From the NCBI RefSeq assembly GCF_009380215.1, contig NZ_WHUG01000001.1, positions 806,001-870,000 of the forward strand: a stretch of DNA of 64,000 nt, read 5' to 3'. Both the position numbers and the translations under genes were made by a program. Position 1 is the first letter of the stretch, and each line of letters begins with the position of its first letter. The notes under the pieces are model-generated. The model was not told the DNA's origin, ran no database searches, and was given only the letters and a program-made list of their open reading frames with translations. Of the stretch, positions 20,614 to 29,053 are shown one piece after another. The DNA comes from Rugamonas aquatica. GTDB lineage: Bacteria; Pseudomonadota; Gammaproteobacteria; Burkholderiales; Burkholderiaceae_D.

Positions 20614-21258
20614 TTAAAGAGTGGACGACGCCGCGTCGTCGGCCGCCGGCGGTTTCATCGGCAGCTTGAACACGGCGGTTGCCAACGCGTCGCCCGCCTT
20701 GACGGTCAACACCTGCTCGGGCGTGGCGCCGCCGACGGTGTTGTAGTGCCAGGCCTTGACCACGTACTTGCCGCCGGCCGGCAGTTCGATGCGGGCGGCG
20801 CCGGCGCCATCGGTCTTGGCGAAATACGGCGTATCGACGACTTTGACATACGCCACCATTTTGTCATGGATATTACAACCGAGTACAACGGTACCCGCTT
20901 TATCGAAGACCTGCGGCGCCGCCGACTGGCCGGAATACAACTTCTGGTCGAACTTGTGGGCGGGCGAGAATGAGTAGATGTGGTGTCGGACTTTGTCGTT
21001 GTTCGGGAAGAACACCTTGGCGCCGGTCTGGACCACGCTGACCAGAGGCACGAATTTCAAGCCTTTTTGTTCGATCTCCGCCGTGGGCGCGGCGCGGCCG
21101 GTGGCCGGACCACTTTCCGATTCGACATAAATGATGGTATCGGGCAGTACCTTGCCGGCGGCATCCTGCACCTGCACGGCGATGCCGGTGGCGCCGGCGC
21201 TCGCCATGCTCAGCAATAGCGGAAGAAAAAGCGTCTGGCGTAAGGTGTGACGATGCAT
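20614..21258 (-). CDS. exported cupredoxin-like (methylamine utilization-type) protein
   Basis: The 214-residue protein has a signal peptide (MHRHTLRQTLFLPLLLSMASA) and a cupredoxin-type segment with NNDKVRHHIYSFSPAHKF followed by LGCNIHDKMVAYVKV, giving potential copper ligands His, Cys, His and Met in the usual order, and then a carboxypeptidase-regulatory-like beta domain. Similar proteins are often called methylamine utilization proteins, but no methylamine genes are nearby. It is co-oriented with a GGDEF-EAL gene 14 bases downstream, so it may supply a redox or copper input to it; that is inference. Confidence 0.8.
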   Translation of the reverse strand: MHRHTLRQTLFLPLLLSMASAGATGIAVQVQDAAGKVLPDTIIYVESESGPATGRAAPTAEIEQKGLKFVPLVSVVQTGAKVFFPNNDKVRHHIYSFSPAHKFDQKLYSGQSAAPQVFDKAGTVVLGCNIHDKMVAYVKVVDTPYFAKTDGAGAARIELPAGGKYVVKAWHYNTVGGATPEQVLTVKAGDALATAVFKLPMKPPAADDAASSTL

Positions 21259-21419
21259 GGGTAGCCTGATTTTGAAGACGTAGCTGCGATTGTAGCGCCT
21301 GGGCAATAATCCACGGAGCTGTTTTTTACCGTTTGTCGCAAATTGTTTCCACAAGTCATTAAGCGGTCACAAAATCTCTATAGGATCGTACAGTTAAACA
21401 GACTTTTGGCAAGTACATC

Positions 21420-23240
21420 GTGAATCCCGTCCTCAACTCCAACATCATTTATCTGCAGCCGCCGGCCGAGGACGAAGAGGCGGTGTTGCGCGCGCACCTG
21501 TACGACATCCTGGCCCGCCGCCAGCTCAGCGCGCTGTTCCAGCCCATCGTGCACATGCAGACCGGCGAGATCATCGCCTACGAAGGCTTGATACGCGGGC
21601 CGTCCGACAGCCCGCTGCATGCGCCAATGAATCTGTTCAAGGTGGCGCGGGCCAACGGTTTGACGGTGGAGGTCGAACACCTGTGCCGGCGCGTGGTGCT
21701 GGAACGTTTCGCCGAGCTGGATTTGCCGGGCAAGCTGTTCCTCAACGTCAGCCCGGAATGCCTGCTGCAGCGCGATGCCCGCCACGGCGAGACGCTGGAA
21801 TACATCCACCAGATCGGCATCAACCCGGACCGCGTCATCATCGAACTGACCGAAAACCAGCCGACCTACGACTACGAACTGATGCGCGAGGCGGTGCTGC
21901 ACTACCGCACTATGGGCTTCCAGATCGCCATCGACGATCTGGGCGAAGGCTTCTCCAGTCTGCGGCTGTGGTCGGAGCTGCGGCCCGAGTACGTCAAGAT
22001 CGATATGCACTTCATCCAGGGCATCAACCACGATCCGGTCAAGCTGCAGTTCGTGCGTTCGATCCAGGAAATCGCCGACAAGTCGGACACGCTGGTCATC
22101 GCCGAGGGCATCGAAACCCAGGCCGAACTGCTGGTGCTGCGCGATGTCGGCGTCGCCTTCGGCCAGGGCTACCACCTGGGCCGTCCGCACGCACAGCCGG
22201 CCCGGGCCGCGCCGGCCGAGGTGGTCAAGGCGCTGGCCCGCAATGGCGTGGCGGTGTATCCGCAGCGCGCCGGCGACAAGCACGGCGCCAGCATCTACAA
22301 GCTGCTGCACCAGGTCGACGCCGTGCCGTCCAGCATGAACAACAACGAGGTGTATGAAATCTTCGTCAAGCAGCCCAAGCTGCTGATTATCCCGGTGGTG
22401 GATGATGGTGTGCCGCTGGGCCTGATCAGCCGCTTCGACATGATCGACCACTTCGCCCGCCCCTACCAGCGCGAGCTGTACGGCAAAAAATCCTGCAAGC
22501 AGTTCATGGACGCCAACGCGCTGATCGCCGACAAGGACACCAGCCTGCAAGACCTGAGCTTCCGCATGGTGCAGGCCGACGCCCACCATCTGTTCAACGG
22601 CTTCATCATCACCGACCAGGGCCGCTACCTGGGCATGGGCACCGGCCACGACCTGATGCGCGAGATCACGCAGATGCAGATCAACGCCGCGCGCTACGCC
22701 AATCCGCTGACGCAGTTGCCGGGCAACGTGCCGATCAACGAGCATATCGACCGGCTGCTGGAAAGCGGCTCACGGTTCTGGGTCTGCTACGTCGACCTCG
22801 ACCACTTCAAGCCCTTCAACGATGTGTATGGCTACCGCCGGGGCGACGATGTCATCCAGCTGACCGGCAAGCTGCTCAGCGAGCACAGCGATGCCGACCG
22901 CGACTTCATCGGCCACATCGGCGGCGACGATTTCATGATCCTGTTCCAGAGCGAGGATTGGGAAGCGCGCTGCCGCGCCATCCTGGACGAGTTCAGCCGC
23001 CATGTGCTGGACTTCTACAGCATCGACGACCGCGACCGTGGCGGCTACCTCAGCGAAGACCGGCAGGGAAAGAAAGTGTTTTACTCGCTGATGAGCCTGT
23101 CGATAGGCGCGATCCGCGTCGAACCGCACCAGTACTACACCCATCACCAGATCGCCACCGCAGCGGCCGAGTCTAAGAAGCAGGCCAAGAAAATCCACGG
23201 CAACAGTCTGTTCATGGATCGCCGCCAGCAGCCGGCCTGA
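21420..23240 (+). CDS. EAL-CBS-GGDEF c-di-GMP protein, degenerate GGDEF
   Basis: The 606-residue cytoplasmic protein has an N-terminal EAL domain (about 25-255; YEGLIRG, LTENQPT, IDDLGEGFSSL, VKIDMHF, AEGIET, GQGYHLG, with the catalytic acidic residues present), a central pair of CBS domains (about 270-425), and a C-terminal GGDEF domain (about 430-600) whose signature is GGDDF. The usual order is reversed. The altered signature suggests that the cyclase is inactive or binds nucleotide, making this primarily a phosphodiesterase. The start is a GTG at 21420 with only a weak ribosome site. It is divergent from the cupredoxin gene. Confidence 0.92.
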   Translation: MNPVLNSNIIYLQPPAEDEEAVLRAHLYDILARRQLSALFQPIVHMQTGEIIAYEGLIRGPSDSPLHAPMNLFKVARANGLTVEVEHLCRRVVLERFAELDLPGKLFLNVSPECLLQRDARHGETLEYIHQIGINPDRVIIELTENQPTYDYELMREAVLHYRTMGFQIAIDDLGEGFSSLRLWSELRPEYVKIDMHFIQGINHDPVKLQFVRSIQEIADKSDTLVIAEGIETQAELLVLRDVGVAFGQGYHLGRPHAQPARAAPAEVVKALARNGVAVYPQRAGDKHGASIYKLLHQVDAVPSSMNNNEVYEIFVKQPKLLIIPVVDDGVPLGLISRFDMIDHFARPYQRELYGKKSCKQFMDANALIADKDTSLQDLSFRMVQADAHHLFNGFIITDQGRYLGMGTGHDLMREITQMQINAARYANPLTQLPGNVPINEHIDRLLESGSRFWVCYVDLDHFKPFNDVYGYRRGDDVIQLTGKLLSEHSDADRDFIGHIGGDDFMILFQSEDWEARCRAILDEFSRHVLDFYSIDDRDRGGYLSEDRQGKKVFYSLMSLSIGAIRVEPHQYYTHHQIATAAAESKKQAKKIHGNSLFMDRRQQPA

Positions 23241-23268
23241 GCGGCGCAGCGAACGGCACCGCCCAGGC

Positions 23269-24654
23269 TCATGCAGGCCGCGCCTGCGTGGCATGCGCCA
23301 CGCGCCAGCGGCGGGCCGCTTCGCCGGCGGCGGCCATCGCCATCGGCGTCAAGCCCAGTTCGGTTTTCTTGCGCTGGCTGGCCACCGTCAGTTCGCTGGC
23401 TTCCGCCGCCAGCGTCAGCCACATGCACGACGCCTGATCGTCGCGCGCCACGCCACGGCCGCTGCCGTACATGCCGGCCAGGTTGAACTGCGCCAGCGCA
23501 TGGCCTTGCTCGGCCGCCCGGCGATACCAGCTCACGGCCACTTCCTCGTCGCAGGCCACGCCCAGGCCGTGGGCATACATCACGCCCAGATTGTTTTGCG
23601 CGCTGGCGTCGCCCTGCTCCGCCGCGCAGCGGTACCACGCCACCGCCCGCGCCTCGTCCTTGGCGACGCCCTGACCGTTGGCGTACATCACGCCGACATT
23701 GAACTGGGCGTTGGGCGCGCCCTGCTCCGCCGCCATCCGGTACCATTCCAGCGCGCGCTGGTCGTCGCGCGGCACGCCGCGCCCGCGCGCGTACATGCCG
23801 CCAAGGTTGTACTGCGCCAGCGCATGGCCGGACTCGGCCGCACGGCGATACCAGGTGAACGCCAGTTCGTCGTCGCGGTCCACGCCCTTGCCGTTGGCCA
23901 GCATGATGCCGAGATTGAATTGTGCATCCGCGTCTTCCTGCTCGGCCGCCCGCAGCAGCCAGGCGTAAGCGCGCAGCAAGTCGGGCGCCACGCCCAGCCC
24001 TTCGGCGTAGGCCACGCCCACCATGCGCTGGGCCACAGCGCAGCCCTGGGCGGCGGCTTGCCGGTACCAGGCCAGCGCCTGCGCATCGTTGCGCGCCACG
24101 CCGTGGCCGTTCCGGTACATCAAACCTAGATTGAGCTGGGCGCTGGCGTCGTTTTGCAGTGCGGCCTTGCGAAACCAGGCCAGCGCCAGTGGATAGTTGC
24201 GGCGCACGCCCCGGCCATGCACATAAGCCTCGCCCAGCAAGGTCTGCGCGCTGGCGACGCCTTGCTCGGAGGCGCGATAAAACCACGACAAGGCGGTCTC
24301 GTCGTTGCGCGCCACGCCGCGCCCTTTTTTATACATCTGTCCGAGATTTTGCTGTGCCGATACTTCGCCCTGCAGGGCTGCGGCGCGGAACCAGCGCACG
24401 GCTTCCTTGTCGTTGTTGGCGACGCCGCGGCCGTTGTAGTACATCACGCCCAGGTGATTCTGGGCAAAGGCCAGCCCCTGCTGGGCCGCCTTGAGCATCC
24501 AGTAGAACGCGCGCGCATCGTCGCGCGCCACATCCTGCCCTTTTTTATAGACCAGGCCCAGATTGAACTGGGCATAAGGATCGCCGCGTTCGGCCGCCTC
24601 CCGGTACCATAAAAAGGTGTCGTATCCTGCCCTCGCCGAGCTATGATTTTTCAT
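23269..24654 (-). CDS. Sel1-like repeat (SLR/TPR) protein
   Basis: The 461-residue protein is almost entirely 11 tandem 36-residue Sel1 repeats (AQFNLGxMYxxGxGVxxDxxxAxxWYRxAAEQG), followed by a short basic tail. There is no signal peptide or membrane segment, so it is probably a cytoplasmic scaffold for protein-protein contacts. It converges on the EAL-CBS-GGDEF gene with a 28-base gap. An AGAGGT site precedes the ATG. No partner is identifiable. The repeats make the DNA itself a 108-base imperfect tandem array. Confidence 0.93.
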   Translation of the reverse strand: MKNHSSARAGYDTFLWYREAAERGDPYAQFNLGLVYKKGQDVARDDARAFYWMLKAAQQGLAFAQNHLGVMYYNGRGVANNDKEAVRWFRAAALQGEVSAQQNLGQMYKKGRGVARNDETALSWFYRASEQGVASAQTLLGEAYVHGRGVRRNYPLALAWFRKAALQNDASAQLNLGLMYRNGHGVARNDAQALAWYRQAAAQGCAVAQRMVGVAYAEGLGVAPDLLRAYAWLLRAAEQEDADAQFNLGIMLANGKGVDRDDELAFTWYRRAAESGHALAQYNLGGMYARGRGVPRDDQRALEWYRMAAEQGAPNAQFNVGVMYANGQGVAKDEARAVAWYRCAAEQGDASAQNNLGVMYAHGLGVACDEEVAVSWYRRAAEQGHALAQFNLAGMYGSGRGVARDDQASCMWLTLAAEASELTVASQRKKTELGLTPMAMAAAGEAARRWRVAHATQARPA

Positions 24655-24758
24655 GGTACACCTCTGACCAACACCGTCGCAATGTTGGTTAAAGTGTAAA
24701 ACGCAGTCCCGGCTTGAGTTTGAGCGCGCTCAAACGAGTCATGATGAAATGTTATCGT

Positions 24759-25541
24759 TTAGTGATGGGCCACCCGCTGCGACGGATCGGGCTTGGGGCC
24801 GAGCGCGTACACGCCCATCGCCAATACCGTCAGGCACCAAACGATCAATGCGCCGGATGGCAAGTCATACAGCGTGGACAACACCAGCCCGCTTGCATAG
24901 CCCGCCGCACCGATCAAATAGGCCAACACCAGCCGCTTCTTGCCAACATAGTGACGTACGGCCAGGCCGGGCACGATCAGGCTGGTGAACACCAGGTAGA
25001 CGCCGACCAGTTGCACCGAGGCCGTCACGGCCAGCGCAAAGATCAGGTAGAACCCCAGGCGGCTCAGACGGTCGCGCAGGAAATACAGCAGCCCGCAGAT
25101 CAGCACCGTGCCGACGGCCGGCAACAGCAACTGTTCATAGCGCACCCATAAAATCTGGCCGGCCAACAAATCCTGTAAATGCTCGCCGCCGTGCGGATTG
25201 TGGGCCACCAGCAGCAGCCCCGCCGTCGCGGCCAGGATGAACATCACGCCGATCTGCGCTTCCTGCACTTCCGGCCAGCGTTTCTCGGTCCACGTCAGCA
25301 GCAGCGCGCCAAGCACGGCGGCGGCCGCGGCGGCGGCTTGCACCGCCCAGCTTTGCGGATCCAGCTCAGCCGCGCCGGCAATGATGACGCCCAGCGCGGC
25401 AATCTGTGCAATCGCCAGATCGATAAACACGATGCCGCGTTTCAGCACCTGCGCGCCCAGGGGCACGTGGGTCAGCAGCACCAACAGACCTGCCAGCAGC
25501 GCCGGCAGGATGATCATCAGATCGAGCGATTCAGCATTCAT
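24759..25541 (-). CDS. metal ABC transporter permease (ABC-3, ZnuB-like)
   Basis: The 260-residue integral membrane protein has 7-8 hydrophobic helices and the ABC-3 family features GIVFIDLAIAQIAALGV near residues 35-51 and a late VFTSLIVPGLAVRHY. It would form the inner-membrane channel for zinc or manganese. Its ATG overlaps the stop codon of the binding-protein gene (ATGA), so they are one unit. No ATPase gene is present in this cluster; the nearest ABC ATPase (52.9 kb) belongs to a different transporter class. Confidence 0.9.
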   Translation of the reverse strand: MNAESLDLMIILPALLAGLLVLLTHVPLGAQVLKRGIVFIDLAIAQIAALGVIIAGAAELDPQSWAVQAAAAAAAVLGALLLTWTEKRWPEVQEAQIGVMFILAATAGLLLVAHNPHGGEHLQDLLAGQILWVRYEQLLLPAVGTVLICGLLYFLRDRLSRLGFYLIFALAVTASVQLVGVYLVFTSLIVPGLAVRHYVGKKRLVLAYLIGAAGYASGLVLSTLYDLPSGALIVWCLTVLAMGVYALGPKPDPSQRVAHH

Positions 25542-26443
25542 TTATTGGCATCCACCAGGCGTTGTACAGTCGAGTCGAACAGGCCGAACAGGTCTTTACT
25601 CTTGTCGTCGCCACCCACCGAGAACGGCAGCACGACGGCAGGAATCTTCGCATGTTCGGACAGCCATTGCGAAGCGCGGCCGTCCTGGTAGGCCGCGCGT
25701 ATCACCATCCTGGCCGGCGCCCGCTGCAACTGCGACAGCAGTTCCGACAGATGCGCAGCGCTCGGCTCCACGCCCGGCTTGGGCTCCAGTGTGCCGACCT
25801 GGCGCAAGCCCAGCCAGCCCATCAGGTACTCCATGTTCTTGTGGTGCTCGACCACGGCCACGCCTTTCAGCGGCGCCGCCTGCTTCTCCCACTTGAGCAT
25901 GGCCGCATCCCAGCGCGCCGCGAAGTCTTTCTGGCGAGCCTGATAGTAAGCGGCGTTGGCCGGGTCCAGCTCGGCCAGGCGCTTGGACAACGCCACGCCG
26001 ACCAGCGCGATATTGTGCGGGTTCTGCTGGATGTGCGGATTGCCGGCGGCATGCACATCGCCTTCGCTGCGGTCGACCTTGCTTGGCACGTCGAGACGCG
26101 GCACGAAGGCGCCCGCTTCGAAGTTGCCCGGCTGGCCGGCGGCGATCTTGCTGTTGCCCGATTGCTGGATCAGCACCGGCAGCCAGCCCACCTCCAGCTC
26201 CAGTCCGGTGCAGACCAGCAGGTTGGCATTGCGGGTGCGCGCGATCAGGCTCGGGCGCGCTTCGATGCGGTGCGGGTCTTGCAGCGCGTTGGTGGCGCTG
26301 GAGACTTTGACCTTGTCGCCGCCGAGCTCGTTGGCCAGCGCTTCCCATTCCGGCTCGCAAGCCAGCACATTGATGGCGGCATGCGCCGAGCCAAGCGCCA
26401 TAAGGGTTGCTGCGAGCAACAGGGATTTGAGTGTGCGTTTCAT
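25538..26443 (-). CDS. metal ABC transporter substrate-binding protein (ZnuA-like)
   Basis: The 301-residue periplasmic protein has a signal peptide (MKRTLKSLLLAATLMALGSAHA) and the A-1 cluster architecture. Candidate metal ligands are His in NALQDPHRIEARPS, His in GDVHAAGNPHIQQNPHN, His in VVEHHKNMEYL, and the late acidic segment VGGDDKSKD. It lacks the long His-rich loop of classical ZnuA. Gene order in transcription is small Cys protein, outer-membrane barrel, this gene, permease. Zinc or manganese are the likely substrates; the sequence alone does not decide. Confidence 0.9.
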   Translation of the reverse strand: MKRTLKSLLLAATLMALGSAHAAINVLACEPEWEALANELGGDKVKVSSATNALQDPHRIEARPSLIARTRNANLLVCTGLELEVGWLPVLIQQSGNSKIAAGQPGNFEAGAFVPRLDVPSKVDRSEGDVHAAGNPHIQQNPHNIALVGVALSKRLAELDPANAAYYQARQKDFAARWDAAMLKWEKQAAPLKGVAVVEHHKNMEYLMGWLGLRQVGTLEPKPGVEPSAAHLSELLSQLQRAPARMVIRAAYQDGRASQWLSEHAKIPAVVLPFSVGGDDKSKDLFGLFDSTVQRLVDANK

Positions 26444-26453
26444 GCCTGCTCCT

Positions 26454-27935
26454 TTAGAAAGCGTGGGCCGCGTGCGTGCCCAGGCTCATGATGTATTGAA
26501 GGAAGATCTGGTTATCGGTGACGCCAGGACGCGATTTATCGCGCGCTACTTGCAGGCGCAGGCGCGAGAACTCGGACGGGCTGTAATCGATCATGAAGCT
26601 GCTGCGCGAAGGATTGTAGGCTTCCAGGATAGGCAGGTTGGCCCAGGCCAGCGTGCCGTTGTCGATCAGGCCGATCCGCTGCGAACCGGACGACAGACGG
26701 TCGTAACGCAAGCCCGCGCGCCACGTCGGCATGAACTGGTAGACGCCCTGCAGATACCAGCCCGACTGCACGCTGCGGTAATCGCCGCTGGCGGCCGCAT
26801 CGGTATCGATCGCGTAGTTCAGCGTACCGGTTTCCTTGCGGCGGAAGTACTCGCCCTGCAGCTTGAAGTTGGTGTTGACCGGGTTGCCGTTCGGCGCCCA
26901 TTTGTAGATGGCGTCGGCGATCCAGGTGTTGGATTTGCCGCTGAAGTTGTTGGTCAGGCCGTCGTCTTCATACGCGCGCTTGTCGGCGCCGGTATGCAGG
27001 TAGGACACACCGGCACGGTAGCTCGACGAGGCGCCGATGTCGTCGCCGATGTGGGCGAAGACGCTGACCGCGCCGGCGCCGTTCTTGTTGCGGTCATTGC
27101 CTGGGAAGGCGCTGCCGCTGCCGGCTTCCGCGCCGATCTCGACGAACTGGTCGAGCGGCGCCAGCCACTTGGCCTGCACGCCGTCCGGCTTGTACTGGCC
27201 GCCGAGGAAGGCTTGATACGCCAGCGGCGCATCGACGAAATCCCAGGTGTGGGCATGCTGGCCGTTCAGGTAGCCGATCGATGACAGGAAGCGGCCGGCC
27301 TTGACGTTCAGTCCGTTCGTCATGGCGCGGGTCTGGATGAAGGCTTCCTCCACCGAGATTTCGTTCTCGCCGCTCAGCGAGAAGGTCAGCTGGCCGGCGA
27401 ATTGCGGATCGATGTTGGCGGCCATGGTCAGCTCGGATTCGCCGAGGCTGAAGCCGCGCTTGCCGGGACCGGTCTCGCCGCCGCTCGGCGCGAAGCCTTG
27501 CAGGCGGTACTGGCCTGGGTCCTGTTTCAGATTTTGCAGCGTGCCGCCCAAGATCATCGAGATGTTGGGGTTGAACAGATTGCTGGCGGTGTTGGCGCTG
27601 CCGGCGGCGGCCGGCGCAGCTGCTGCCGGCGCTGCGGCGACAACGGCCGGGGCTGCGGTGTCCGCCACAACCGGCGTTGCGGCCGAGGCCGGCGTGCCGG
27701 TGCCGGCGCCCGCGTTGATCGCAGCCAACTGCGCCTTGGCGGCTGCGCTGTCCGTCTGCGCCTGCTGCAAGCGCTGCTCCATGGCTTGCAGGCGGGCTTC
27801 ATACGCTTGCTTCATCTGACGGATTTCCGCGCGGATTTCAGCCAGTTCTTTCTGTTCTTTTTTATCGGCGGCATACACTTGTGGGGCTGCCACGGCGGCG
27901 CTCAGTGCGGCCGCGATTACGCTGTGTTTCAACAT
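26454..27935 (-). CDS. outer-membrane beta-barrel protein with N-terminal coiled coil
   Basis: The 493-residue protein has a signal peptide (MLKHSVIAAALSAAVAAPQVYA), a charged heptad-rich coiled coil (about 25-70, KEQKELAEIRAEIRQMKQAY), an Ala/Pro low-complexity linker (about 70-120), and then alternating aromatic/polar strands ending in a short C-terminal strand with terminal Phe (HAAHAF). This is a porin-like architecture. It ends 10 bases before the metal-binding-protein gene, which suggests that it is the outer-membrane passage for the same metal. It could also be an unrelated selective porin. Confidence 0.78.
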   Translation of the reverse strand: MLKHSVIAAALSAAVAAPQVYAADKKEQKELAEIRAEIRQMKQAYEARLQAMEQRLQQAQTDSAAAKAQLAAINAGAGTGTPASAATPVVADTAAPAVVAAAPAAAAPAAAGSANTASNLFNPNISMILGGTLQNLKQDPGQYRLQGFAPSGGETGPGKRGFSLGESELTMAANIDPQFAGQLTFSLSGENEISVEEAFIQTRAMTNGLNVKAGRFLSSIGYLNGQHAHTWDFVDAPLAYQAFLGGQYKPDGVQAKWLAPLDQFVEIGAEAGSGSAFPGNDRNKNGAGAVSVFAHIGDDIGASSSYRAGVSYLHTGADKRAYEDDGLTNNFSGKSNTWIADAIYKWAPNGNPVNTNFKLQGEYFRRKETGTLNYAIDTDAAASGDYRSVQSGWYLQGVYQFMPTWRAGLRYDRLSSGSQRIGLIDNGTLAWANLPILEAYNPSRSSFMIDYSPSEFSRLRLQVARDKSRPGVTDNQIFLQYIMSLGTHAAHAF

Positions 27936-28011
27936 TTTTTATTCCTGTAGATGACTACGACAAACCGCACCCCTGCTCAAACGGCAGCGGTGACGGATCA
28001 ACGGGAGACAA

Positions 28012-28362
28012 TCAAGACAGGACGGGCGGCGCTCGCGACCTGAAGCCGCAAATGGTGCGCTGGCAATCGAGCGGCACCGGCGTGAAGGCGACGGCCACCG
28101 AGGTATTGGCAGCCAGCGGGAAAGAATGGAAACGGCTGTCCACCGCCGAGGCGATCTGCGCGAACGCCATACATTGCGCGCAACTGTGATCCAGGCCCAG
28201 CTTGGTAATGCTGGTGCTAACCTCATCATCCGCCTGCTCGGCCGCCTGCACGATGCCGGTCGCGGCCGCAGTGTGCGACAGCGCGTGCGCGTACCCCATC
28301 TGCTGGGAGAACACCAGCAGAAGCGACAGCAGTACATGGAAGAAGTTGCGGCGTATGTTCAC
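28012..28362 (-). CDS. small exported Cys/His protein at head of metal cluster
   Basis: The 116-residue protein has a signal peptide (NIRRNFFHVLLSLLLVFSQ onward) and a DHSCAQCMAF motif with a CxxC pair and histidine, resembling small DUF2946-type proteins found beside metal uptake genes. The reading frame begins with GTG at 28362 and has no strong ribosome site, so the exact start is uncertain. It precedes the outer-membrane barrel gene by 76 bases in the same direction. A metal-related role is inferred from position and the cysteines. Confidence 0.6.
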   Translation of the reverse strand: MNIRRNFFHVLLSLLLVFSQQMGYAHALSHTAAATGIVQAAEQADDEVSTSITKLGLDHSCAQCMAFAQIASAVDSRFHSFPLAANTSVAVAFTPVPLDCQRTICGFRSRAPPVLS

Positions 28363-28417
28363 GAAATACCAACTAACGATGCATCAGTGCGGGTATTGTA
28401 ATGCGAGCCGCGCATTT

Positions 28418-29038
28418 TTAGCGTACTTTTTGTTTTTCGAGGAACTGGTGCACCTTGGCGGCGGCCAGCTTGTTGATCGCCACCAGCAGCGACGGATCGA
28501 CGCCGGCGATGCCATAGGTCGAACCGATGTGCTTGCCGATATGTATCAGCACCTCGGCCGCCACTTCCGCATCGGACTCGGCCCTGTGGGCCGCGCTCTT
28601 GAAGCGAATGCCCAGCTCGCCGGACAGATTGCCCAGCTTGTAGCTCGACAAATTGGGAAACACGCGGCGCGACAATTTCAGCGAACACACCAGCGATTGA
28701 TAGCCGGGCGTAAGACCCAGCCGCGCCGCCTCGGCGCGCAGGAATTTGTCATCGAAGCTGGCGTTGTGGGCCGACAAGGCGTCACCGCCGATGAAGTCCA
28801 GCAGCTCCGGCACCACCTGCGACACCGGCGGCGCACCGTCCACCATAGCCTGCGTGATGCCGGTCAGGCCGGTGATGAACGACGGTATCCGCACATTGCA
28901 GTTGATCAGGGAAACATAGCGCTCGACCACCTTGCCGCCGACGATGCGCAAGGCCGCCACCTCGGTGATGCGGTCGCCCATGTCGGGCGACAGGCCGGTG
29001 GTCTCGAAGTCGAGCATGACGATAGGTTGGTCGAGCAT
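28418..29038 (-). CDS. DEDDh 3'-5' exonuclease (DnaQ/epsilon-like)
   Basis: The 206-residue protein has the three exonuclease motifs of the DEDDh family: DFETTGL (residues 10-16), NASFDDKFL (about 93-101) and HRAESDA (about 149-155, with the His and last Asp). It resembles DNA polymerase III epsilon-type proofreading nucleases, but it stands alone and may act in repair or RNA turnover. It follows the Hsp70-like gene by 15 bases, so they are probably co-transcribed. Confidence 0.9.
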   Translation of the reverse strand: MLDQPIVMLDFETTGLSPDMGDRITEVAALRIVGGKVVERYVSLINCNVRIPSFITGLTGITQAMVDGAPPVSQVVPELLDFIGGDALSAHNASFDDKFLRAEAARLGLTPGYQSLVCSLKLSRRVFPNLSSYKLGNLSGELGIRFKSAAHRAESDAEVAAEVLIHIGKHIGSTYGIAGVDPSLLVAINKLAAAKVHQFLEKQKVR

Positions 29039-29053
29039 GATGTTCCCTTTTAT

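Noticed and set aside
17885..20617. A 910-codon frame antisense to the GGDEF-EAL gene
   Set aside because: His/Gln/Arg/Gly-rich composition is that of a mirrored coding strand; the minus-strand gene has intact domains.
23269..24654. Regular 108-base repeats considered as a CRISPR-like or satellite array
   Set aside because: They encode Sel1 repeats in frame across the whole gene, with no constant repeats and variable spacers.
28380..28410. ATGCAT and GCATTACAATACC-like stretches near the metal cluster, compared with the ATGCAA palindromes
   Set aside because: They do not form the ATGCAA-N5-TTGCAT pattern; similarity is probably chance.
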